Of a stretch of DNA of 41,363 bases, positions 17,608 through 24,749 are shown piece after piece (positions within the stretch are counted from its first letter, which is position 1; each line of letters begins with the position of its first letter). The DNA comes from Pseudomonadota bacterium. Its GTDB lineage: Bacteria; Desulfobacterota; Syntrophia; Syntrophales; UBA5619. Position numbers and translations under genes: made by a program. The notes under the pieces are model-generated. The model saw only the letters and a list, made by a program, of their open reading frames with translations. It was not told where the DNA came from and did not search any database. Where the stretch lies: the NCBI GenBank assembly GCA_018896355.1, contig JAHIMW010000181.1, positions 1 through 41,363 of the forward strand, written 5' to 3'.

Positions 17608-17671
17608 AAATAGGGGGACAGCTCCCCTATTTTCTGACTTTGGGAAAAATAGGGGAGCTGTCCCCCTATTT
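17608..17671. repeat. REP-like perfect inverted repeat (AATAGGGGGACAG family) between pnp and dut
   Basis: A 26-base arm (17608-17633) starting AAATAGGGGGACAGC is repeated exactly as reverse complement at 17646-17671, with a 12-base loop. Each arm is itself partly palindromic (AATAGGGG/CCCCTATT). A similar palindrome lies at 34134-34194. It may terminate or stabilise pnp mRNA and lies right up to the dut start. Confidence 0.85.
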
Positions 17672-17679
17672 CTGAGGCT

Positions 17680-18129
17680 ATGGTAGAAGAGATCCAATTG
17701 TCCATCCGAAGGCTGCCGGGAACGGAAGATCTGCCGCTGCCCTCCTACATGACGGAGCAGGCGGCGGGAATGGATCTCTTTGCGGCGGTTGCAGAGGATG
17801 CGGCGATCCTTCCCGGGGAAAGGAAGCTGGTCCCGACGGGCGTCGCGGTGGCCCTTCCCGAGGGGTACGAGGCCGAGGTCCGACCCCGGAGCGGGCTGGC
17901 CCTGAAACACGGCGTGACGCTGGTCAACGCGCCGGGCACGATCGACGCGGATCATCGCGGCGAGGTCGGGGTGATTTTGATCAACCACGGCCGGACGCCC
18001 TTCATCGTCCGGCGGGGGGACCGTATCGCCCAGATGGTGGTGCACCGGGTCTGCCGGGTGGTCTGGACCGCCTGCGGAGAGTTTCCTCCGACGGAGAGGG
18101 GGACCGGTGGATTCGGCCATACAAGTTGA
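17680..18129 (+). CDS. dut: Deoxyuridine 5'-triphosphate nucleotidohydrolase (dUTPase)
   Basis: 149 residues with the five trimeric dUTPase motifs in order: AGMDLFAAV, PRSGLALKHG, LVNAPGTIDADHRGEVGV, RRGDRIAQMVVH and the C-terminal arm ERGTGGFGHTS. It hydrolyses dUTP to dUMP, keeping uracil out of DNA and feeding thymidylate synthesis. The ATG at 17680 lies only 8 bases after the REP-like palindrome, so its ribosome site (GAGG) is weak and squeezed against that repeat. It follows pnp in the same direction. Confidence 0.96.
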   Translation: MVEEIQLSIRRLPGTEDLPLPSYMTEQAAGMDLFAAVAEDAAILPGERKLVPTGVAVALPEGYEAEVRPRSGLALKHGVTLVNAPGTIDADHRGEVGVILINHGRTPFIVRRGDRIAQMVVHRVCRVVWTACGEFPPTERGTGGFGHTS

Positions 18130-18426
18130 TCCGCGTCAGGGTTTATCCAAAGCGCTGCATGAAAATCCCATATCTGTATATCGCAAGTATCCCCCATGAA
18201 GATTTTCTCGTAAAAATCGTCATTGCCGCACAGGCGGGAATCATAGTATGTAACTAATTGAATGTACTTGATTATAGCTTTTTCGGGAATGACAATCCGG
18301 GGTGAAATCCGTCTCTTTCTGAGGCGGGACGGGGCCTTGTAAAAAAAAACCTTGCAAAACCCTGTTTTTGTGTATATATTCTCGTAACATTTTTTCGGCT
18401 TCAGTGCCGGATTGCGGGGTGATGGG
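18130..18426. other. Intergenic region between dut and ftsB
   Basis: About 300 AT-richer bases. It contains a CATTGCCGCACAGGCGGGAA element (18221-18240) resembling the widespread ATTCCCGC...GCGGGAAT short palindrome of proteobacteria, an A-run near 18341-18349, and the ftsB promoter at 18352-18380. No protein or RNA gene is recognised. Confidence 0.5.
18352..18380 (+). promoter_or_regulatory. Strong sigma-70 promoter upstream of ftsB and the pil cluster
   Basis: TTGCAA (18352-18357), 17 bases, TATATT (18375-18380), with AT-rich DNA upstream. It starts transcription about 40 bases before the ftsB ATG. No terminator is seen between ftsB and pilM, so it may also serve pilMNOPQ. Confidence 0.6.
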
Positions 18427-18693
18427 ATGAGAGTAGGAAGATATCTCATTGTTTTTGTTTCACTTATGAGCGCCCTGATTACGTTCGGAGACCGAGGACT
18501 CGTCGACAATTACCGTATGAATGGAAAGTTGATGGCCCTCAAGAAGATCAACCATGAGACCACCCTTGAAAACATTGCCCTGAAAAAAAATATCACCTTG
18601 CTGAGGGATGATCTCCCCTATATCGAGATGATGGCGAGAAGCGGGCTGGGCATGGTTAAAAAAGGAGATCTGGTTTACCGATCGGTGCAATAG
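18427..18693 (+). CDS. ftsB: FtsB/DivIC-type septum formation initiator
   Basis: 88 residues. One N-terminal membrane helix (about 7-25, YLIVFVSLMSALITFG) is followed by a coiled coil (about 30-65) and the family's C-terminal motif ARSGLGMVKKGDLVYR. FtsB-type proteins sit in the inner membrane with the coil in the periplasm and bridge FtsL and FtsQ in the divisome. The start at 18427 is preferred; ATG at 18422 is out of frame and longer in-frame starts have no better ribosome site. pilM follows 61 bases later. Confidence 0.85.
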   Translation: MRVGRYLIVFVSLMSALITFGDRGLVDNYRMNGKLMALKKINHETTLENIALKKNITLLRDDLPYIEMMARSGLGMVKKGDLVYRSVQ

Positions 18694-18754
18694 GACTTCC
18701 GCTTCCGCCTTGAGAAGGCGGGGTCCATACTTTCTGTTTCAAGACGGTGACCGC

Positions 18755-19834
18755 ATGTTCGATATCGAGGGTTTGTTTTCAGGGGGGAAGCAGCTTGCCG
18801 GGCTGGACATCGGTTCCAGCTGCATCAAACTGCTGGAGATACAGGATAACCCCAAAGGTCGCATCCTTACCCGTTTTTCCCGGATCCCGCTGGCCAAAGG
18901 CGTCATCGTCGACGGCGCCGTGGTGGAGCCGGAAGCCCTGGCCGCAACCATCAAAGAACTCTACAAACAATCCGGCTGCAAGAGCAAAAAAATCGTCACA
19001 TCCATCTCAGGGCATGCCGTGATCGTAAAGAAGGCGACCTTCGCGCTGATGGATGAGGAGGAACTTCGCGCCCTCATCCAGGATGAAGCGGGGAAGTATC
19101 TGCCCTTTGACGACATGGCCGCGGTGGACTATGATTTTCAGATCATCGGTGATAATCCCTATAACCCCAGTCAGATGGAAGTTCTCATCGTAGCGGCAAA
19201 AAAAGAGATCGTCGAAGGCTATACGGAGGCCATCCACGCGGCAGGTCTGATCCCGGTCATCATGGATGTCGATTCCTTTGCCCTTGAAACGATGTACGAG
19301 GAAAATTACGAGTTCGAGGAGAACGATGTGGCCGTTCTCATCAACATCGGGGCGAGCATAACCAACCTCAATGCGGTGAAGGGCGGGATATCGATCTTCA
19401 CGCGTGATTTTACCCTCGGCGGCAACGCCATTACCGAGGCCCTTGCCGCAAATCTCGGCGTCTCTTTTGAGGAGGCGGAAAAGGCGAAGATCGAAGGGAC
19501 CGGGGACGACGAACAGTCCAGGGCGGCGTACCGCGAGGGACTGATTGCCTATGCCGATCCGATATGCACGGAGATCGAACGGTCGGTCGACTACTTCCGT
19601 TCCACGTTTGGTGCAGAAAACATCGGTAAAGTTCTGCTGTCCGGCGGTGGGGGCATGGTTCCCGGCATCGCTGCCGACCTGGGGAGCCGGTTGGGGATCG
19701 AAACGGAAATGGTCAATCCGTTCCGAAAGATCCCGTTTGACAAAAAAGTCCTGGAGCCGGGGGCGGCGGAGCGCATCGGTCCCATTGCCGCTGTCGGCGT
19801 GGGGCTGGCCCTGCGGAAGATAGGTGATCAATGA
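18755..19834 (+). CDS. pilM: Type IV pilus assembly protein PilM
   Basis: 359 residues, an actin-like (FtsA/PilM) ATPase. Phosphate-1 motif GLDIGSSCIKLLEI near residue 16; the second phosphate and adenosine motifs are NIGASITNL and LLSGGGGMVPGI. PilM is cytoplasmic, binds the N-terminal tail of PilN (which starts MIKINLLPYR here) and links the PilNO platform to the motor ATPases. The ATG at 18755 starts MFDIEGLF; an upstream TTG frame is less likely. Its stop overlaps the pilN ATG. Confidence 0.93.
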   Translation: MFDIEGLFSGGKQLAGLDIGSSCIKLLEIQDNPKGRILTRFSRIPLAKGVIVDGAVVEPEALAATIKELYKQSGCKSKKIVTSISGHAVIVKKATFALMDEEELRALIQDEAGKYLPFDDMAAVDYDFQIIGDNPYNPSQMEVLIVAAKKEIVEGYTEAIHAAGLIPVIMDVDSFALETMYEENYEFEENDVAVLINIGASITNLNAVKGGISIFTRDFTLGGNAITEALAANLGVSFEEAEKAKIEGTGDDEQSRAAYREGLIAYADPICTEIERSVDYFRSTFGAENIGKVLLSGGGGMVPGIAADLGSRLGIETEMVNPFRKIPFDKKVLEPGAAERIGPIAAVGVGLALRKIGDQ

Positions 19835-20382
19835 TCAAAATCAATCTTCTCCCCTATCGTGAAAAGGCAAAAAAGGAGAATCTGCGGCAACAGATCACGA
19901 TCCTCTCGGGTACGCTGGTGTTCTTTCTTCTGATCATCCTCGCCGGACATCTCTATTTCAGCACTATCATCATCCCGGCCATGGAGACGAAGATCCGGGA
20001 GGCGGAGGCCAGGCTTGTCGTCTTGAACAAGAAGGTCGGCGATATCGAAGGTTTCAAGCGGGACAAAAAGGAGCTGGAACAGAAGTTGGAGGTGATCAAT
20101 GCCCTGGAGAGAAACCGGTTTTTCCCCATCCGTATGCTGGATGAACTGAATCTGCTCGTTCCCTCCAAGGAGGCCTGGCTGGAAAAGATTACGCAAAAGG
20201 GGCAGGAGCTCCGCATCGAGGGGATGGCCCGGGACAACGGCACGGTGGCCCGCTTCATGAAGAGCATGGAAAAGGCAGGATTTGTCCAATCGGTCGAGTT
20301 GGTGGTCTCCAGAGAAAAAGAGCTGGCCGGAGTGAAGTTGCAGCAATTCATTCTGACCTGTGTCATGAAAAAAGAGATATGA
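19831..20382 (+). CDS. pilN: Type IV pilus assembly protein PilN
   Basis: 183 residues. The cytoplasmic tail IKINLLPYREK is the conserved PilM-binding motif. A membrane helix follows (about residues 25-46, ILSGTLVFFLLIILAGHLYF), then a coiled coil and a small ferredoxin-like periplasmic domain. PilN pairs with PilO to form the alignment platform. ATG overlaps the pilM stop (ATGA) and pilO begins 4 bases after the stop. Confidence 0.92.
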   Translation: MIKINLLPYREKAKKENLRQQITILSGTLVFFLLIILAGHLYFSTIIIPAMETKIREAEARLVVLNKKVGDIEGFKRDKKELEQKLEVINALERNRFFPIRMLDELNLLVPSKEAWLEKITQKGQELRIEGMARDNGTVARFMKSMEKAGFVQSVELVVSREKELAGVKLQQFILTCVMKKEI

Positions 20383-20386
20383 TCCT

Positions 20387-21043
20387 ATGGACTTAAATGT
20401 CGATGACCTGAAGAAACTTTCCCTCAAGATAAAGGTGCTGATCGTTTTCGGGATCTGTCTTCTTCTGGGATATCTCTATTATGCGTTATTCTTTCAGGCA
20501 ATCCTTGCGAAGCAAATGGCCCTTGGTACCAAGCTGACGGAGATGAAGCAGCAGATTGTGGAAAAAGAGAAGGTGGTGGCGCAGCTCGACAGGTATATCC
20601 GGGAGATCAACGCCCTGAAGCAGTCCTTTACGCTCGCCTTGCTGAAACTTCCCAATGCGCGGGAGATCGCAGGGCTTCTGGCGTCGGTGGTTCTCTCCGG
20701 CGAAGAAACCGGCGTGAATTTCCTCCTGTTTGAGCCGAAACCCCCGGAAACGAAACCCCCGGAGGTGAAGAAGCCAGACGCGCCCCCGAAGCCGGTTGAT
20801 GCCAAGGCCCCACCTGCAAAGCCGGCCGTACCGGAGAAGTTTTACGATGAAATCCCCATCAAGGTGCAGCTTGCCGGCAGTTTCCACAATACGGTCTCCT
20901 TCTATGCAAAGATTGCCAAACTGTCCCGGATCGTCAATGTTGAAGAGATCGTCATGGAGGCACAGGATGTGAAGGGTCGGGGGAGGATCGTCCGGACCTC
21001 CTGCACCGTAAAAACCTATATGTTTGTGGATAGAAAACAATGA
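20387..21043 (+). CDS. pilO: Type IV pilus assembly protein PilO
   Basis: 218 residues. A short cytoplasmic start (MDLNVDDLKKL) leads to a membrane helix (about 17-36, VLIVFGICLLLGYLYYALFF), a coiled coil to about residue 85 and a periplasmic domain. A Pro/Lys-rich linker (KPPETKPPEVKKPDAPPKP) interrupts the periplasmic part at about residues 119-146, longer than in many PilO proteins. PilO forms heterodimers with PilN and contacts PilP. Its stop overlaps the pilP ATG. Confidence 0.92.
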   Translation: MDLNVDDLKKLSLKIKVLIVFGICLLLGYLYYALFFQAILAKQMALGTKLTEMKQQIVEKEKVVAQLDRYIREINALKQSFTLALLKLPNAREIAGLLASVVLSGEETGVNFLLFEPKPPETKPPEVKKPDAPPKPVDAKAPPAKPAVPEKFYDEIPIKVQLAGSFHNTVSFYAKIAKLSRIVNVEEIVMEAQDVKGRGRIVRTSCTVKTYMFVDRKQ

Positions 21044-21645
21044 TGAGACGGCATTTCATATCCGTTGTGATGGGCTGCACTCTAATGATCTTTTTGATTG
21101 CCGGCGGGACAAGCGCGCCTGGACTCCGGGCTGCTGAAGGGGACACCTTGCGGCAAGGTGTCCCCACCCTTCCTCCCGCTGCACCGGCGGGCGGTTCCGG
21201 TGGACCTCTGGCAAAGCCGCTTCCCGCCGCAGCCCTGCCGCCGGCTCCGACCTACGAGTATAAAGCGGCCGGGAAACCGGATCCCTTCAAACCATTCATG
21301 GAAACGGATCTGGCTCTGAAAAAAAAGATGGAAGAAGAACCGAAGAAAGGGGCTGCTTTGAAAGAGCGTCCAGTCTCGCCGCTTCAACGGGCGGAACTCG
21401 GGCAGTTCCGCCTGCTGGGGATCGCCGGTGATGAGAACAAACGCGTGGCGATTGTAGCGCATGGACCCACAAAAAAATTCTATCCCCTTTTTGTGGGGAC
21501 TTACATCGGTCTGAACGAGGGCCGGGTTGCGGCAATCCTCCCCGACCGGCTGGTGGTCGAGGAACGGGTCGAAACCCAGGATAAAAAAAAGAGAAAACGG
21601 GTGCAAGTGAGGCAAATTTCGGTATTGCTTCATAGAGAACAATAA
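21040..21645 (+). CDS. pilP: Type IV pilus assembly protein PilP, with an in-frame palindromic insert
   Basis: 201 residues. An N-terminal hydrophobic signal (about 6-25, ISVVMGCTLMIFLIAGG) lacks an obvious lipobox Cys, so it may be a plain signal peptide rather than the usual lipoprotein signal. A Pro/Ala-rich linker follows, then KPDPFKPFM and the C-terminal HR domain (LGQFRLLGIAGDENKRVAIV). PilP bridges PilNO to the secretin PilQ. Residues about 34-42 (GDTLRQGVP) are encoded by a perfect 27-base palindrome that also occurs in pilQ. pilQ begins 11 bases downstream. Confidence 0.9.
   Translation: MMRRHFISVVMGCTLMIFLIAGGTSAPGLRAAEGDTLRQGVPTLPPAAPAGGSGGPLAKPLPAAALPPAPTYEYKAAGKPDPFKPFMETDLALKKKMEEEPKKGAALKERPVSPLQRAELGQFRLLGIAGDENKRVAIVAHGPTKKFYPLFVGTYIGLNEGRVAAILPDRLVVEERVETQDKKKRKRVQVRQISVLLHREQ
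21139..21165. repeat. 27-base palindrome inside pilP
   Basis: GGGGACACCTTGC, a central G, then GCAAGGTGTCCCC: perfect 13-base arms. It is read as GDTLRQGVP in the linker of PilP. The same element, one base different and in the same frame, is in pilQ (22119-22145). Confidence 0.92.
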
Positions 21646-21656
21646 GAGGGGAAACC

Positions 21657-23657
21657 ATGAAACGGGCAATACGATGGGCATGGCTTGTTTTTCTCGCGGC
21701 GATCATGACGGCGGTCCTCCCGCCGGCGTGGGGCGTGACCCCCGCGGCGCCTGATGCGGTTGCACAGACGGTCAACGCGGGCTACCTGGAAAACGTCACC
21801 TTTGAAAGGCTCCCGGGCAAGGAACGGGTGACCTTGGCGGTATCAAAACAGTCCGGCGTGACCGTCGAGAACCAGCCCGGCAATTCGGTGCTGGTCCGCA
21901 TGGAGAACCTCTTCGTTCCCGAGGGGCTCCGGCGTCCTCTCAGCGATGCCGCGCTTGTGAATGTGGTCCGGGTGACGCCCGTCCAGAAGACCGCCGAAGG
22001 CCGATCGTGGGTCATCGCGACGATTGATCTGAAGCAGAAGGTGCCATACAGCGTGCGGCAGGAGGGGATGAATATCCTCATCGATTTCAACGTGACCTCC
22101 GTGGCGGCGGCGGAGCATGGGGACACCTTGCGGCAAGATGTCCCCGTATTGCCGCTGCCGGTCGTGCAGACCCCGGCGGCGCGGACCGCCGAAAAATCGG
22201 CGACGCCCCGGGGGGAGGATGCGAGAGAAGTTGCAGGAAACGCCGGCAAGGAGACAAAGGGCTATGGCGGCCCAAAGATCCTCCTCGATGTCCAGGACGC
22301 CGATATCAAAGCAGTGCTGCGACTATTGTCCGAGCAGGGCAATGTGAGCATCGTATCCGGCGACGACGTCAAGGGGACGGTGACGCTCAAGATAAAGGAT
22401 GTCTCCTGGGAGCAGGCGCTCGACACCATCCTTACGATAACCGGGCTGGGCAAAAGACAGGTCGGCAACATAATCACCGTGATGAGCCTGGAGAAGATGA
22501 AAAAAAGTGAAACTGACCGGGCGGCATTGGAGAAGGAGAAGGCGAAGAAAGAGGAGGCAGACCAGCTCAAGGAGCCGCATATCACCAGAGTGGTTCCTAT
22601 CGCTTACAACAAACCGGAAGAAGTTAAGAAAAACATCGAGGAACTCCTTAAAAGCATGGGCGCTCAGGACAGCAAGGACCCCAAGCAACCCACGGACAGC
22701 AAAGCCGCTTCGAATCCGGGTTCGGTCACCGTTGATATACACACCCGTTCTCTGATTATCAAGGCTACCCGCAGGGATATGGACAGCTTGCTTCGCTTCA
22801 TAGAGAGAATCGACAAACCGACCACACAGATCCTGATCAAGGCCAATATTGTGGAAACGACGAAAAGCACCGCCCGCAACCTCGGCATCCAGTGGGGCGG
22901 CATGTGGGGGCAGAAGATCGGGAGTCAAGGGTTGTATGTGACGCCCGGCGGGACGGGAGGCTCTGCAGTTCCGCCCGGATCGGCCTTCTCCGGAGGGTAT
23001 TCACCCACCTCCGGCTCCATGGGCATCGCCGGGCAGGGCTTCGGGGTCAATTTCCCGGCGGCGCAGATATTAGGCGCAGGTCCAGCTTCGCTGGGGGTCA
23101 TGTTTGGGAGGATCGGCGCGAATATTCTGGAGGTCCAGTTAAGCGCCATGCAGAAAGATGGCAAGTTAAACATTCTTTCCAGCCCTTCCCTTGTGACATT
23201 GGATAATCAAACGGCCTATACTGAAAATGGAGAGGATGTTCCATTTGTCACGCCGGGCACGTCAACTTCTCCACCGACCGTCACCTGGAAGAAAGCCGTT
23301 TTGAGGCTGGAAATCAAACCCCACGTGATCGACGGGAAAAATATAAATATGACGATATTCGTTAAAAAGGATGAGCCGAATTATGCACAGTCGGTGCAGG
23401 GCAATCCACCTCTTATCGTGAAAGAGACGAAGACGGAATTGGTCGTCGCAGACGGCGATACCATCGTGATCTCCGGGCTGACCAAGCAAAAAAAGGATGA
23501 AAGTATAAGCGGGCTGCCTTGGTTAAAAGATATCCCCGTTCTGGGATGGCTCTTCAAGGGAGAGGGGAAAAGCGAATCGATGGAAGAGGTGCTGATCTTC
23601 ATTACCCCCACGATCATAAAACCGCAGACGGTGGCCGGTATCCAGGAAGGGGCTTGA
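21657..23657 (+). CDS. pilQ: Type IV pilus secretin PilQ
   Basis: 666 residues. Signal peptide at 1-26, then an AMIN-type peptidoglycan-binding domain (about 40-145, VTFERLPGKERVTLAVS). A linker follows that contains the palindrome-encoded GDTLRQDVP. Next come the STN/N0 domain (ILLDVQDADIKAVLRLLSEQ), a secretin N1 domain (VVPIAYNKPEEVKKNIEELL) and the C-terminal secretin barrel (VQLSAMQKDGKLNILSSPSL; VADGDTIVISGLTKQ; PVLGWLFKG). PilQ forms the outer-membrane gate through which the pilus passes. Only one AMIN domain is evident. A Gly/Ser-rich loop (about 423-480) is long and may be surface or lumen exposed. Last gene of pilMNOPQ. Confidence 0.94.
   Translation: MKRAIRWAWLVFLAAIMTAVLPPAWGVTPAAPDAVAQTVNAGYLENVTFERLPGKERVTLAVSKQSGVTVENQPGNSVLVRMENLFVPEGLRRPLSDAALVNVVRVTPVQKTAEGRSWVIATIDLKQKVPYSVRQEGMNILIDFNVTSVAAAEHGDTLRQDVPVLPLPVVQTPAARTAEKSATPRGEDAREVAGNAGKETKGYGGPKILLDVQDADIKAVLRLLSEQGNVSIVSGDDVKGTVTLKIKDVSWEQALDTILTITGLGKRQVGNIITVMSLEKMKKSETDRAALEKEKAKKEEADQLKEPHITRVVPIAYNKPEEVKKNIEELLKSMGAQDSKDPKQPTDSKAASNPGSVTVDIHTRSLIIKATRRDMDSLLRFIERIDKPTTQILIKANIVETTKSTARNLGIQWGGMWGQKIGSQGLYVTPGGTGGSAVPPGSAFSGGYSPTSGSMGIAGQGFGVNFPAAQILGAGPASLGVMFGRIGANILEVQLSAMQKDGKLNILSSPSLVTLDNQTAYTENGEDVPFVTPGTSTSPPTVTWKKAVLRLEIKPHVIDGKNINMTIFVKKDEPNYAQSVQGNPPLIVKETKTELVVADGDTIVISGLTKQKKDESISGLPWLKDIPVLGWLFKGEGKSESMEEVLIFITPTIIKPQTVAGIQEGA
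22119..22145. repeat. 27-base palindrome inside pilQ
   Basis: Matches the pilP palindrome at 26 of 27 bases (A instead of G at 22138). It is read in the same frame as GDTLRQDVP and lies in the linker between the AMIN and STN domains. Confidence 0.92.
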
Positions 23658-23677
23658 CGCTGTTTCCAACCCATTCG

Positions 23678-23700
23678 GGTTCAAGCCGGAGGCTTGAACC
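23678..23700. repeat. Palindrome after pilQ
   Basis: GGTTCAAGCC-GGA-GGCTTGAACC, perfect 10-base arms, between pilQ and the Sel1-repeat gene. No T-run follows, so it looks like a short repeat or mRNA-stabilising hairpin rather than a standard terminator. Confidence 0.75.
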
Positions 23701-23743
23701 AATATTATGTATCGTGATGTTATCATTCAAGGAGAGAGGCATT

Positions 23744-24709
23744 ATGAAACATCTGGCCAGATTTTTTCTTTTGGTCTTCGCGGCGGCCATGTTTTGGGGC
23801 CTTGCAGGCTGCGCTTCGTCCAGTTACCAGAAGGGGATCAGACACTATAAACCGGATGATGTCGCTGCGGCCTTGCGCGAGCTGAAGCCGCTTGCCGAGC
23901 AGGGTAATGCCGAAGCCCAGTTCAACCTGGGTTCACTCTATTACCAGGGCTGGGAAGTGCCTCAGGATTACAAGGAGGCGGTCAAGTGGCTGCGCAAGGC
24001 CGCCGATCAGGGTCATGTATTCTCCCAGACCACACTGGGAACCGTCTATGCCGAGGGCGTGCAGGGGGTGGTTGAGAAGGACTATTCCCAGGCGCTCATG
24101 TGGTTCATCTTCGCCGCGGCCAGGGGTGATATGGAAGCCATGGAATTCAGAGACTCCCTGGCCAACCGGATGACGCCGGCGCAAATTGTGGAAGCGCAAA
24201 AGCTGGCCCGGGAATTCAAGCCGCAGGATGTCTATACGAAGTCGCTCCAGGAATTTAGTGCTCTTGCCGAGCAGGGGGACGCAGCCGCCCAGTTCAAGGT
24301 CGGTTTGATGTATTACAAAGGCCAGGGAGTCCGGCCCGATTACCTGGAGTCCCTCAACTGGTTTAAAAAAGCCGCACTGCAGGGCCATCCGTTGGCACAG
24401 TTTAATGTCGGTTACATGAACGAAAAAGGCGAGGGGACGCCGCAGGACTATGTGGAAGCGGTCAAATTTTACCGCCAGTCTGCAGAGCAGGGGAATCAGT
24501 TGGCCCAGCACAACCTCGGTTACATGTATGAAAAAGGTCAGGGTGTGCTGGCGGACGAAGTGCAGGCCCTGATGTGGTACAATCTGGCAGCGGTCCAGGG
24601 GGAAACCAAGGCCAAGGCGGCGCGGGACCGGGTCACGGTATGGATGACACCCGCGCAGATAGCCGAATCCCAGCGCCTGGCGCGCGAATTCAGGATTGTA
24701 GGGAAATAA
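23744..24709 (+). CDS. Sel1-repeat lipoprotein with an internal duplication
   Basis: 321 residues. A lipoprotein signal (hydrophobic core then LAGCASS) puts the mature protein at a membrane, facing the periplasm. Sel1-type repeats follow, with units such as AEAQFNLGSLYYQG and AQHNLGYMYEKGQG. The protein is two similar halves: each has Sel1 units, an ALMWF/ALMWYNLAA unit and a tail MTPAQI-x-E-x-Q-x-LAREF (near residues 146-162 and again at the C-terminus). Sel1 repeats act as protein-binding scaffolds; partners here are unknown. AGGAGAG seven bases upstream fixes the start. It follows pilQ and may be carried on the same transcript. Confidence 0.85.
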   Translation: MKHLARFFLLVFAAAMFWGLAGCASSSYQKGIRHYKPDDVAAALRELKPLAEQGNAEAQFNLGSLYYQGWEVPQDYKEAVKWLRKAADQGHVFSQTTLGTVYAEGVQGVVEKDYSQALMWFIFAAARGDMEAMEFRDSLANRMTPAQIVEAQKLAREFKPQDVYTKSLQEFSALAEQGDAAAQFKVGLMYYKGQGVRPDYLESLNWFKKAALQGHPLAQFNVGYMNEKGEGTPQDYVEAVKFYRQSAEQGNQLAQHNLGYMYEKGQGVLADEVQALMWYNLAAVQGETKAKAARDRVTVWMTPAQIAESQRLAREFRIVGK

Positions 24710-24749
24710 GATTGGCCCTATTTTATAAGCATGTGAAAGGAGAATGGGG

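Noticed and set aside
16365..17705. 446-codon minus-strand frame opposite pnp
   Set aside because: Shadow of pnp, and it would also run through the perfect inverted repeat at 17608-17671.
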